A stretch of DNA of 64,000 nt from Bombiscardovia coagulans (GTDB lineage: Bacteria > Actinomycetota > Actinomycetes > Actinomycetales > Bifidobacteriaceae): the NCBI RefSeq assembly GCF_002259585.1, contig NZ_MWWS01000009.1, positions 105,398 through 169,397 on the forward strand, given 5' to 3'. Under the pieces are notes generated by a model, which did not search any database, was not told where the DNA came from, and saw nothing but the letters and a program-made list of their open reading frames with translations. The translations under genes and the position numbers were made by a program. Shown piece after piece: positions 56,563-64,000 of the stretch. Within the stretch, counting starts at the first letter, position 1; each line of letters starts with the position of its first letter.

Positions 56563-56634
56563 GAATATGAGAGAACACCGAAGGAGTTCCGGTTAGATCA
56601 TTATCAAGTGCCTTATCGTTATGCAACAAACTGA
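56563..56634 (+). other. In-frame continuation of the AraC gene after the TAG
   Basis: Immediately after TAG 56560-56562 the same frame reads 23 codons, beginning EYERTPKEFRLDHYQ and ending at TGA 56632-56634. RTPKEFR matches the conserved G-x-TPxxYR end of AraC domains, so this is the lost C-terminus. A single base change (for example AAG or CAG to TAG) explains it. Confidence 0.85.
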
Positions 56635-56665
56635 GCCCTGAACATCTGCTACATTCAGGGCTCAG
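56631..56665. terminator. Bidirectional terminator between araC-type gene and adh
   Basis: A perfect 12-bp stem (56631-56642 with 56654-56665) with an 11-nt loop, starting at the TGA of the full-length AraC frame rather than at the amber stop. It lies between convergent genes. Confidence 0.78.
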
Positions 56666-56679
56666 CAAGAACCTACAAA

Positions 56680-57798
56680 TTAGCTAAAATCTGTAATGAC
56701 AGAACGGATCACTTCACCTTTGACCAGTTGCTCGTATGCCTCATCGATTTGACTGAGCTTGATACGCTGAGTGATGATGTCATGCATGTTCAACCTGCCG
56801 TCGACCGCAAAATCAGCATACATGGGGATGTCGTGCTTAATATTGGTAGATCCCATCCACACACCCTTGAATCCACGCTGGTGGACCAAGAGGTCGGCAG
56901 GATTAATCTCTAGAGAGATCGTAGCGTCTGGCTTTGCTAAACCAATTGGGTAAGCAGTACCGCCAACAGCTAACATATCCCAGGCTTGCTTCATGGTCAT
57001 TTCCATACCGATAGCTTCAAAAGCCTTATCCACACCACCATTGGTGAGCTCACGGACCTTAGCTACAGGATCCTCATTCTTAGAATTGATAACGTCTGTG
57101 GCACCGAACTTCTTAGCAAATTCCAACTTATTGTCAAACACGTCTATGGCGATAATCTTTTTCGCCCCGCAAATTCTAGCACCGGAAATGATATTGAGAC
57201 CAATACCACCGGTACCAATAACAGCCACAGTGTCTCCAGGGCGTACATGCGCGGTGTTAATAGCAGCGCCTGCTCCAGTAATAGTGGCACAACCAATGCA
57301 AGCCGCTTCAGCCCAATCAACTTGATCGTTGACTACAGCCAGCTGATTTTCATGGATGAGCGCTTTCTCAGCAAAACCGCCAGTACCAAATGCTTGAGTC
57401 AGAGGTCGACCATCGGGGAATGAAAGACGTGGCGGCTCTCCTTCTGCTCGCACACACTCTTTCTGCTGGGTGCAGGATTGTGGTTGACCTTTGAGGCAGT
57501 TAGCACAATGACCACAAACCTTTTCTAAGGAAGCCACAACTCGGTCACCGACTTTGATCCCATTAACCTCTGGTCCTACCGCCTCAACAATACCGGAAAT
57601 CTCGTGACCTATCACTGCTGGGAAGGGGAAGAACTTGTCATCATCTTCAACAAGATGCAGGTCAGAATGACATAGGCCAGAAGCCTTTACGTCCACTAGG
57701 ACTTCAGACTTAATAGGATCATCAATAACAATGTCTTCAGGCTGAGCAAATCCCTTACCAATACCATAAGCTATGGAAGCTTTAATTGTCTGAGGCAT
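56680..57798 (-). CDS. Zinc-dependent alcohol dehydrogenase (MDR family)
   Basis: A 372-residue class III/NDMA-like medium-chain dehydrogenase. Catalytic zinc ligands: Cys in GLCHSDLH, His-Glu in VIGHEISG and Cys in CIGCATITGAG. The structural zinc loop is CGHCANCLKGQPQSC (four Cys). The Rossmann motif is VIGTGGIGLN. The ATG follows AAAGGAGA. Likely interconverts aldehydes and alcohols; substrate not assigned. Two palindromes lie in its leader. Confidence 0.92.
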   Translation of the reverse strand: MPQTIKASIAYGIGKGFAQPEDIVIDDPIKSEVLVDVKASGLCHSDLHLVEDDDKFFPFPAVIGHEISGIVEAVGPEVNGIKVGDRVVASLEKVCGHCANCLKGQPQSCTQQKECVRAEGEPPRLSFPDGRPLTQAFGTGGFAEKALIHENQLAVVNDQVDWAEAACIGCATITGAGAAINTAHVRPGDTVAVIGTGGIGLNIISGARICGAKKIIAIDVFDNKLEFAKKFGATDVINSKNEDPVAKVRELTNGGVDKAFEAIGMEMTMKQAWDMLAVGGTAYPIGLAKPDATISLEINPADLLVHQRGFKGVWMGSTNIKHDIPMYADFAVDGRLNMHDIITQRIKLSQIDEAYEQLVKGEVIRSVITDFS

Positions 57799-57814
57799 AC
57801 CGTCTCCTTTGAAC

Positions 57815-57857
57815 TGTGATTATTCACATCGACCTTATTGTCGTATGCAAATTGCAT
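57815..57857 (-). promoter_or_regulatory. Two palindromes upstream of adh
   Basis: TGTGA-N4-TCACA (57815-57828) and ATGCAA-A-TTGCAT (57845-57857) lie 17 and 47 bases before the adh start. They are plausible operators. The first resembles Rex or CRP sites but the spacing is 4, not 6, so I do not assign a regulator. Confidence 0.45.
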
Positions 57858-58135
57858 GTGGCACTTCCTTGTCCATGAACTAGCAATATGACTTGCAGTT
57901 CCATGCGAACACTATTCCCCGATGTTCACTATTTATTATACCGCGAATATCGCAGACCGCTAGCATTTTTTTACCAGAACAATTTTCAACGAATAACAAA
58001 AAAGCAGGAAAACATGCTTACGTTTGCTCTCACAGTTTGCACTGTTGTAAACAGAAGATACTGCGTCTCCCCAACAGCTAACAACGATAATCGAGCGCCC
58101 CCATATTACCTTCGACAACTCTAGTATTGCTGCGT
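57858..58135. other. Remainder of the adh upstream intergenic region
   Basis: Together with the leader this is a 337-base gap between two minus-strand genes. It should hold the adh promoter and the 3' end of the MFS transcript. No repeat, hairpin or supported gene is evident. Confidence 0.35.
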
Positions 58136-59407
58136 TCACAAAGTTGTTTGCGCCCAAGCTTTCGACGAGGGAATACTGCGAATTGACGGAGAACAGACTA
58201 CGAGTACACAGCTAGCTATAAGAACAAGCAAGAACAATAGGACAGTTTGTTGAAATCCCAGAAGCGGTAACAGTGCCCCTGCTACAGCACTGCAACAGGA
58301 CGACAGTGCTTGTGCAGGAACAGTCAAGGTTGTAGCGATACGACCTTGCATGTTCACAGGTGCTTTTGCAAACACAAAACCTAGGAGCATCGCGTTGATA
58401 ATAGGAAAAGGAATTCCCATCAAAGAATTCGAAAGCAGTACTATCCAATATGTATCTGTGAACACCATAGGCACCACACATACACAAATAAATAGGAAGG
58501 CAATGCAGACCGTTGTACCCACCGGAATCTTATCACTAAGTTTCCCTGCTATAACAGAACCCACCAGCATAGCTAAGGATATGCCGGCACTGATCAAGCC
58601 TATGAGTGTTGCATGAGTATTGCCTGAAACCAACTGTAATTGGATAGCATATTGAACACCATTTACCCCAAAATTAATGAGAGCGGCGACAGCAAGTATT
58701 ATTACGAGTCGTCTTTTATGGAGCGACCATGCCCAACCTGCAACAAAATCTTGCATGAACGAGCTGCGATTCTGCCTATCTACCTGTTCGATATTCTCTT
58801 GACTTCTACTTGCCGCAGTATGAATCGTCGTCGCTGCTACGCCTGATATTGCATACAGGCATGCAGAAACAACAAATGGCAACCACGGATAAAGACTATA
58901 GAGGAAACCTCCAATAGGACTACCTGCCATAGCGATCGTTGCATCACGCCCTTCATTGAGACTACGTGCCTTTGGATAGTTGCGTATGTCAATAATCGAC
59001 TTCAGCATTGCTTCGGTGGCACTACTGAGAAAACCATTAATTGCTGAGGTCACGACCGCTATCACTAGCAGAACAGGAAACGACAGGTCATTCAGCACAA
59101 TAAGCAAAGCTACACTCGACCATGCTAACAGTCCCACGATGGCATTGATAATAATCAACAGCTTACGGTCGTGCCTATCCACAAAAGTACCACCAAATGC
59201 ACTTAGTACTTGTTGGGCAATCATCGAAGCAGTCCCAAGCCAACCGGCAGCAAGGGTAGAGCCTGATACCGCATAACCAATCAAACTTATTGCTAACACA
59301 CGTAAGGACAAACCCGCTGCCGCGGCGGTATCGGCAGTAAACCAGGCAATATATCCAGCAGTCTTCCACCAGAATTGAGATTTTTCCACACCAGCGTCAA
59401 CCGCCAT
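58136..59407 (-). CDS. MFS exporter, EntS/Mef-like (MFS_3)
   Basis: A 423-residue transporter with about 12 membrane segments. The N-terminal WKTAGYIAWFTADTAAAAGL and the loop GGTFVDRHDRKLLIIINA fit the MFS_3 exporter group that includes macrolide and siderophore exporters. ATG after GGAGAGGGAAAG. It lies 21 bases after an ArsR-type gene on the same strand, so expression is probably controlled by that regulator. Substrate unknown. Confidence 0.83.
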   Translation of the reverse strand: MAVDAGVEKSQFWWKTAGYIAWFTADTAAAAGLSLRVLAISLIGYAVSGSTLAAGWLGTASMIAQQVLSAFGGTFVDRHDRKLLIIINAIVGLLAWSSVALLIVLNDLSFPVLLVIAVVTSAINGFLSSATEAMLKSIIDIRNYPKARSLNEGRDATIAMAGSPIGGFLYSLYPWLPFVVSACLYAISGVAATTIHTAASRSQENIEQVDRQNRSSFMQDFVAGWAWSLHKRRLVIILAVAALINFGVNGVQYAIQLQLVSGNTHATLIGLISAGISLAMLVGSVIAGKLSDKIPVGTTVCIAFLFICVCVVPMVFTDTYWIVLLSNSLMGIPFPIINAMLLGFVFAKAPVNMQGRIATTLTVPAQALSSCCSAVAGALLPLLGFQQTVLLFLLVLIASCVLVVCSPSIRSIPSSKAWAQTTL

Positions 59408-59428
59408 CTTTCCCTCTCCTTTAGTAAC

Positions 59429-60040
59429 TTAAGGAATCCACCTGTATGCTTGCAGGACAAGGGCCACTGTCCGAGCATCGGAATCGTTCTTCTTGCCTTC
59501 TTGTGCTTTTACCTTCCACCGACTAATGACATCAGCCAGCTCTGAAAGCATGAGTCGCATTTCTTCTACAGTGAGCTGTAATACATGATCCTCACTGGTG
59601 CAGGCTGCCACCCATTCGGCAGGCAGTTTAGGAACTGTATCCAGAAAACGTTCATAAGCCATTTCATAAGAAAGCGCGGCAGATCTACGAAATAAATCCA
59701 CTGCTTCATCCTTGTCACCTGCATTTACTGCATTAGAACCATCTATATAGATTGAACTTTGACAAGCCCGCCACCAACTTTTTCTCCGGTCCGAGTCAGA
59801 CGATTCCACCTCTTGTGCAAGACCAGCGTCTGCTAATCGTCCAAGATGGTAGCTAACCGACCCTGGAGCTTCATGTATCTGCTCACTAATCTGTCCTACG
59901 GTCTGTTCGCCATGTATGCGCAACACACCGAGTATTCTCATACGAATCGGACTTGCCATAGCCCGGAGCATACCAGCATTGGTTACCGTTTCAGTATTGT
60001 TTGTGAGAGGTTCTGCTGCGACACTCAACGTAGTCTTCAT
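59429..60040 (-). CDS. ArsR-type winged-helix regulator
   Basis: A 203-residue protein. The DNA-binding domain (about residues 22-85) reads LRAMASPIRMRILGVLRIHG, TVGQISEQIHEAPGSVSYHLGRLADAGL, an HTH_20/ArsR pattern. No metal-binding Cys cluster is seen, so it is not an arsenic sensor. The C-terminal about 110 residues are helical and may bind an exporter substrate. First gene of a two-gene unit with the MFS exporter; its own promoter carries three TTGTAC repeats. Confidence 0.87.
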   Translation of the reverse strand: MKTTLSVAAEPLTNNTETVTNAGMLRAMASPIRMRILGVLRIHGEQTVGQISEQIHEAPGSVSYHLGRLADAGLAQEVESSDSDRRKSWWRACQSSIYIDGSNAVNAGDKDEAVDLFRRSAALSYEMAYERFLDTVPKLPAEWVAACTSEDHVLQLTVEEMRLMLSELADVISRWKVKAQEGKKNDSDARTVALVLQAYRWIP

Positions 60041-60065
60041 AGTAATTACTCCTCACTGATACACA

Positions 60066-60103
60066 TTGTACGTATTATTTGTACAATTTATTTGTACATT
60101 ATA
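60066..60103 (-). promoter_or_regulatory. ArsR gene promoter with three 13-bp-spaced TTGTAC repeats
   Basis: TTGTAC occurs at 60066-60071, 60079-60084 and 60092-60097, each 13 bp apart. On the minus strand a perfect TATAAT -10 box occupies 60103-60098, so the repeats cover the transcription start and leader. The middle copy extends to the palindrome TTGTACAA. Autorepression by the ArsR-type protein is the natural reading. Confidence 0.7.
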
Positions 60104-60374
60104 GCCCACATATAAAGCCTTATCACTATTTATTTCAGACAGACGAGAACTTACCTACTGTACTCAAGACTGAGAGCATACTGTACATAAGCTGACAGAA
60201 CATGCAAACTAACAGCCATTAACGGCACTACCTGCATTTTTATAACGGATCATGCACCCACCTGCCCCCTATAGCATTGGAGTAGCCTCGATATAGCGAG
60301 GATTCATCGAGCGCCTTTATTCAATGATATTGAAATAATCTGGTTAACAGGCCCCCGTCACAGCTCAGACACTG
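60104..60374. other. Intergenic region between ArsR promoter and FHA gene
   Basis: About 270 bases with no supported gene. It separates the 3' end of the FHA cluster from the divergent-looking ArsR promoter. No convincing terminator stem was found. Confidence 0.35.
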
Positions 60375-61583
60375 TTAGTCAATCGTCTCAATAATAAAAT
60401 CAGAGTCCGCCAAGGAAAATGCTCCAGATTGATCAATGCGTGCTGTGACACCTGGTTCAATGAACGTTCCAGAAACCCTTGTTCCATTAGAGGAATGTTT
60501 ATCCGTGATTTCAAAGCCGCCAGTCTTCAAGCACCGTATTTCCGCGTGGATTCTACTGACATTTGAGTTGCCTCCCATATGAATATCTGCCCTAGCTGAC
60601 CTTCCAATAGTTGCTACAGGCTGATGGCACACTACCTGACGACCATCCCTAATTCTTGTAACCCGGAAGCGTGGAGAGTCTTCAACCCATAGACTAGTAG
60701 GTTTTTCGTCGTCCTCATTATGCTCATCTACAACTGACGAAGCATTGGCTTCTTCGCCCTGTGTATATGAGCAATCAGATACAGATCTACCTTGCACATC
60801 TTTATGTTGGCTTGCAGTCAATGCTGGCGTACCCTGTTCATGTGCCCCTGGCAATTTCAGGATAGTTTCCGAATATTGTGGACCATCGTCCTCCTTATCA
60901 AGATCAACATCTACACAATCGGGTATGGAATCAGCATCTCCTGTCTGTTTCTGATTACATCCTTCAGGTTCGCCAGCATGCTCTGAGTCTGTGTGCTGTT
61001 GTTCTGGCAATACCGAAAGCTCACCCAGGGGAAGTATTGATGACAACACTTCATGGTAAGCACTTGCATCAAACTCCACCTGGCACTTAAGAAACGATTT
61101 GAGTTCATCTGCCCACGATTGACAACCAAACGTTTCGGCATCCTTTTGACTAAGTATCTTCAGTAAGGATAAAGGATTAGACTCAAACGCTGGTCCATCA
61201 ACAATGGGAACCTGAACCATTCGTGGGATTGCATCATCACCCAGAAAATATATATAGTCTGGATGCCAAAGAATGGTTTGCAGCCTAGCCTGCTCTGCCT
61301 GGCAAACTCGAACTACATTCTCTACCGCACGCAAGCTACCGGCAAAACGTTCAGCGGTCATACCCTTTCGCAAGAGATGAGACAAAGATACAGTGTTTGT
61401 CAAATCATAGTAAAAGCGGGCAGATTGACGATCACCTTCATACACAAACGGCAGTAAATAGTCAGCATACTTGCCAGTGAGTAAGACCTGAGCCAAAGCA
61501 AAATCGGGCAACTCTGCACGAGATGGGTGAATAGTTAATGTACAGGTACCGGCTCTGCGGTTACGCTTGATCCTGCTTTTCAT
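60375..61583 (-). CDS. FHA protein with N-terminal DUF6382/EssB-like region
   Basis: About 402 residues in three parts. The N-terminal about 195 residues (LLPFVYEGDRQSARFYYDL, SLSHLLRKGMTAERFAG, ILWHPDYIYFLGDDAIPRMV) look like the DUF6382 region that precedes FHA domains in Firmicutes and resembles the pseudokinase-like cytosolic domain of EssB/YukC of type VII secretion. An acidic linker (about 200-310) follows. The C-terminal FHA domain shows ATIGRSARADIHMGGNSNVSRIHAEI and SSNGTRVSGTFI, with the phosphothreonine-binding Arg, Ser, His and Asn. I prefer ATG 61583 to GTG 61589. Last gene of the cluster. Confidence 0.75.
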   Translation of the reverse strand: MKSRIKRNRRAGTCTLTIHPSRAELPDFALAQVLLTGKYADYLLPFVYEGDRQSARFYYDLTNTVSLSHLLRKGMTAERFAGSLRAVENVVRVCQAEQARLQTILWHPDYIYFLGDDAIPRMVQVPIVDGPAFESNPLSLLKILSQKDAETFGCQSWADELKSFLKCQVEFDASAYHEVLSSILPLGELSVLPEQQHTDSEHAGEPEGCNQKQTGDADSIPDCVDVDLDKEDDGPQYSETILKLPGAHEQGTPALTASQHKDVQGRSVSDCSYTQGEEANASSVVDEHNEDDEKPTSLWVEDSPRFRVTRIRDGRQVVCHQPVATIGRSARADIHMGGNSNVSRIHAEIRCLKTGGFEITDKHSSNGTRVSGTFIEPGVTARIDQSGAFSLADSDFIIETID

Positions 61584-61589
61584 TCTCAC

Positions 61590-62027
61590 TCACCTTGTAG
61601 TAGACAGCTGGCCTTCCGCAAATCGCAAGAAACTGTCTGAACCCGCCATACCAAACTTCATGAGCCTGTCGAACTGGTTATCGTCTATACCACCGCAACA
61701 GTTCATAGCCATAATCGTTCGGAAAGTCAGACCGTCATCTGAACTTTCAATATATGCTGTAGGTCCTTCGTATTCCCTGTTCCAAGCATTGCAAGCATCT
61801 TCAAGAATATCGCGTTGGTCATTGGGATGACTGTGATTGGTCGAAGCACGAATAACTAAGTATTCTTTATTATCCCCATCAATGCCAAATGAAATCATGG
61901 TCGTATCCCACAAACCAATCCAAGCATTGTCATGATACTCAACATGGAACCCTTGCCCATCCAACCACTTTTTGATTCTGCTGTTGGTAACAACGGCTTT
62001 AGTAGATTCATTCATACTGTGGTCCAT
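61590..62027 (-). CDS. YbjN domain protein 1
   Basis: A 145-residue protein with the YbjN pattern: IKKWLDGQGFHVEYHDNAW, then DNKEYLVIRASTNHSH, DACNAWNREYEGPTAYIE and MNCCGGIDDNQFDRLMKFGM. YbjN proteins have the fold of type III secretion chaperones. ATG after GGGAGGAAAG. It lies two bases after the second YbjN gene and its stop abuts the FHA start, so it belongs to one transcript. Likely a binding partner of another product of the cluster; unproven. Confidence 0.8.
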   Translation of the reverse strand: MDHSMNESTKAVVTNSRIKKWLDGQGFHVEYHDNAWIGLWDTTMISFGIDGDNKEYLVIRASTNHSHPNDQRDILEDACNAWNREYEGPTAYIESSDDGLTFRTIMAMNCCGGIDDNQFDRLMKFGMAGSDSFLRFAEGQLSTTR

Positions 62028-62029
62028 AG

Positions 62030-62551
62030 CTATGCTTTCCTCCCATATGGCGCATCAGGAATACGTATAGGATCTGGGTACTGCTCCCCCAACCAACTGA
62101 AAAAGATTTGTGAGACATTGAGAACATCATCAATCCTCATTCCCATCACATCATCTCGGTCATCGTTCATAATCTGACCTGAGCAAAACATTCTAACAGC
62201 TCTATTCTCATCCACGCTTGGTTCACTCGCATACCCTCGAGCCCATGTGCCATACGCATTCCATTCATTGCATGTATCAGCAGCATTACGATAGCGAGCA
62301 GAGCTGAAAACACGATTCCATAGACCCCTAAAACTGATCGTATCCATATTCTCATTTACCATAAAGAGAATCTCACCTTCAATGAGCGTCGCAAGGACAG
62401 AACCCCCTTCAGCATCAACGAAGATGGGGACTCCACGCTCAGCAAGCAGCTTAGCCACCTGAGCTAACGAAACAGGCAACTGCTGCATCAATTGGTCATT
62501 AACAGAAAGTGCATCATCCCTTATCGGCTGTTGCGCAATACTTTCACTCAT
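62030..62551 (-). CDS. YbjN domain protein 2
   Basis: A 173-residue paralogue of the next gene: SLAQVAKLLAERGVPIFVDAEG, ISFRGLWNRVF, AADTCNEWNAYGTWARGYAS and FFSWLGEQYPDP. I choose ATG 62551, which follows AAGGGG, over GTG 62557. It overlaps the DUF805 stop by eight bases. The two YbjN proteins are only distantly similar to each other and may form a heterodimer. Confidence 0.75.
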   Translation of the reverse strand: MSESIAQQPIRDDALSVNDQLMQQLPVSLAQVAKLLAERGVPIFVDAEGGSVLATLIEGEILFMVNENMDTISFRGLWNRVFSSARYRNAADTCNEWNAYGTWARGYASEPSVDENRAVRMFCSGQIMNDDRDDVMGMRIDDVLNVSQIFFSWLGEQYPDPIRIPDAPYGRKA

Positions 62552-63161
62552 TTGCACCCCTTACCTCTTCGAATTCATTACGTAAATGATCATGGTTAGT
62601 ACTTTTAATCAACATCGGCTGATTGTCATAGCCCAAATCCAAACTGACAGCACCATTGTCTACTGTTGGCTTATAGTGCCGGGAAGGAAAGCACATCATC
62701 ACCAATTTCACAAGCAAACCTAATGTCATGCCTAGCAGAGCAAGCATGGGCACAGTGTACGAGTAAGGCCCGTTATCTGGCGTAACCACTGCCCAGCAGA
62801 AAAAAACTGTATATGATCCCAGGCTCAAGCCCCACGGAAGCATTGCCCACCAACCCGAGAGCATAAGATCATGTAACCGCCTCACGGTTAAAGCATATTG
62901 AGGAATCAGACATATTGCCGACGCCACAATAGGAATAATAAACCATGCCCCTGTGTCACATACAGACCACAGGGCATAGGATGCACACGCAACAAAAATA
63001 TCGAATACCCATATCTCTTTACGACAAGCACGCCCTTTACCTCGAGCAAACAGATAAAAAGGCCTCTGCAAGCACTCCTGCAAGGTCGCATCATACATAG
63101 CGTCAGAACTTTTCATAGTTCCTACTCGAGGAAGTCTGTTTTCCAATAAGGCAATAGACAT
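62544..63161 (-). CDS. DUF805 membrane protein
   Basis: A 205-residue membrane protein with four hydrophobic segments. DUF805 signatures are PFYLFARGKGRACRKEIWVFD near residue 35 and LTVRRLHDLMLSGWWAMLPWG near 92. A perfect AAGGAGG lies six bases before the ATG, supporting the long start. The C-terminal tail (about 165-205) is hydrophilic. Function unknown; DUF805 proteins are often found near secretion and signalling genes. Confidence 0.88.
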   Translation of the reverse strand: MSIALLENRLPRVGTMKSSDAMYDATLQECLQRPFYLFARGKGRACRKEIWVFDIFVACASYALWSVCDTGAWFIIPIVASAICLIPQYALTVRRLHDLMLSGWWAMLPWGLSLGSYTVFFCWAVVTPDNGPYSYTVPMLALLGMTLGLLVKLVMMCFPSRHYKPTVDNGAVSLDLGYDNQPMLIKSTNHDHLRNEFEEVRGANE

Positions 63162-63292
63162 ATTATCCTCCTTACCTACCTACTGCACTGTCAGCTCATA
63201 CTGCCTCGTGCATCACTGCAACGAACAGCACCCCTCCCCCGAGACCACAACCATTGTAACCAATACTCAAGCCATAACCAGTACAGCAGGCA

Positions 63293-63997
63293 TTAATCAT
63301 TATCACTATCACTAGTGGAACGCAGCAAAGCAGCAACCAATAAAATTAAATCGCACAGTAACGCCCAAGCAGCCAACCACTCAAACCGAGCATCACGACC
63401 AGCATCAACACACTGATCAATCGCCCACAAATCCTGCAAAAACCACAACACACCAACCAACCCCACCGAAGCACACCAAAACAAAGAAGCACCAGCAGAA
63501 CCAGAACCCCTCGCCAACATCCACGCCGGCAACACACACGACACCACCATCACAGCCCCAGCACCCAACCTATTACGCACCACCAACGGCACCAACCGAA
63601 ACCACGACAAAGCCCCCACCACCAACACACCAACCGTCACCATCACCCAACGCCACACACCAAAATCAGAACGCGCAATAGAACCAAAACATACACCAAA
63701 AAAAATTATGACCGGTAAGGACAACAACACAAACCAAAACCCAGGACGACCCTTACCATCCTCAAACCGCCACAAAAAACACCACACCACTAAACCAGAC
63801 TGCACCTCAGCGATGGGCCCCCCCAGTATACGCTCACGTGCCCAAGGTCGTAAATCATCAAACAAGACCAGCCAACCAAAAGCAAAAGCAGCTAAAAACA
63901 CCAAACCATAAAACACGATCTTACGCATCACGCCAACACGAGAAAAAGCCCGCTCACCCTCACCAGCAGGCGGCATAACCCGCACCACCCGAGACAT
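63293..63997 (-). CDS. Uncharacterised multi-pass membrane protein with atypical base use
   Basis: A 234-residue protein with about six hydrophobic segments (residues 25-45, 62-80, 82-105, 112-132, 145-165, 205-225). I do not recognise its family. Coding-strand use is almost all G and T (GTG, TTG, GGT, TGG), giving a plus strand close to 85-90 percent C plus A, unlike any other gene here. The start ATG is three bases from the window edge, so its ribosome site and real start cannot be verified. Probably the first visible gene of the FHA cluster, though 131 bases separate it from DUF805. Confidence 0.6.
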   Translation of the reverse strand: MSRVVRVMPPAGEGERAFSRVGVMRKIVFYGLVFLAAFAFGWLVLFDDLRPWARERILGGPIAEVQSGLVVWCFLWRFEDGKGRPGFWFVLLSLPVIIFFGVCFGSIARSDFGVWRWVMVTVGVLVVGALSWFRLVPLVVRNRLGAGAVMVVSCVLPAWMLARGSGSAGASLFWCASVGLVGVLWFLQDLWAIDQCVDAGRDARFEWLAAWALLCDLILLVAALLRSTSDSDND

Positions 63998-64000
63998 AAT

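Noticed and set aside
57815..57828. Rex- or CRP-type binding site before adh
   Set aside because: The half-sites fit but the spacing is 4 bases instead of 6, so no named regulator can be assigned.

Overview
The window reads as a chromosome segment of an actinobacterium of the family Bifidobacteriaceae, by eye with a fairly balanced base composition rather than the high GC typical of Bifidobacterium. The evidence is actinobacterial marker genes (Wag31/DivIVA, SepF, DUF3052, DUF3107, a DUF2342 zincin, a UvrD2-like helicase, a translational-type T-box before ileS) combined with bifidobacterial carbohydrate genes (LacI regulators beside GH32, GH13 and a GH42 remnant, with MFS sugar permeases). 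I did not identify the species.

Layout. 1-8.2 kb is a minus-strand run glyS-dusB-ftsZ-sepF-yggT-divIVA-lspA-rluD (translation, cell division, polar growth, lipoprotein maturation). 8.5-13.2 kb holds a thiamine-binding protein and a sucrose/fructo-oligosaccharide unit (LacI, LacY-type permease, GH32) with a clear promoter and operator. 13.2-20.3 kb, minus strand: uppS-recO, a membrane alpha/beta hydrolase, a multi-repeat DivIVA-like protein, tRNA-Val, DUF3052 and a secreted Lon-like protease that lacks its PDZ domain. 20.4-29 kb: zincin, UvrD2-like helicase, an APH-fold protein that has lost its catalytic residues, DUF3107, a PHP phosphoesterase, VKOR, glutamate racemase, patatin. 29-38 kb: a MacB-like ABC fusion, aldo/keto reductase plus MalY, and ileS behind a T-box.

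38.5-49.7 kb is accessory: a DHA2-type exporter, a nucleoside hydrolase with a DcuC-type carrier and LacI regulator, a deletion scar joining the 3' halves of a GH42 beta-galactosidase and a TetR regulator, xseAB, an endonuclease/exonuclease/phosphatase-fold membrane protein and tRNA-Arg. 49.6-53 kb is an alpha-glucoside unit (LacI, GH13, MFS) with two identical operator-like 12-mers exactly 120 bp apart, one of them inside the GH13 coding sequence. 53-58 kb: esterase, sugar porter and a divergent AraC regulator whose reading frame is cut by an in-frame amber stop, then a zinc alcohol dehydrogenase. 58-60 kb: ArsR-type regulator plus MFS exporter with a three-repeat promoter element.

60.4-64 kb is the least ordinary part: a tightly packed minus-strand cluster of a membrane protein, DUF805, two YbjN proteins and a two-part FHA protein whose N-terminal half resembles the DUF6382/EssB-like region. 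It runs towards the right edge and looks like part of an uncharacterised FHA signalling or secretion locus. Its first gene has base use unlike anything else in the window.
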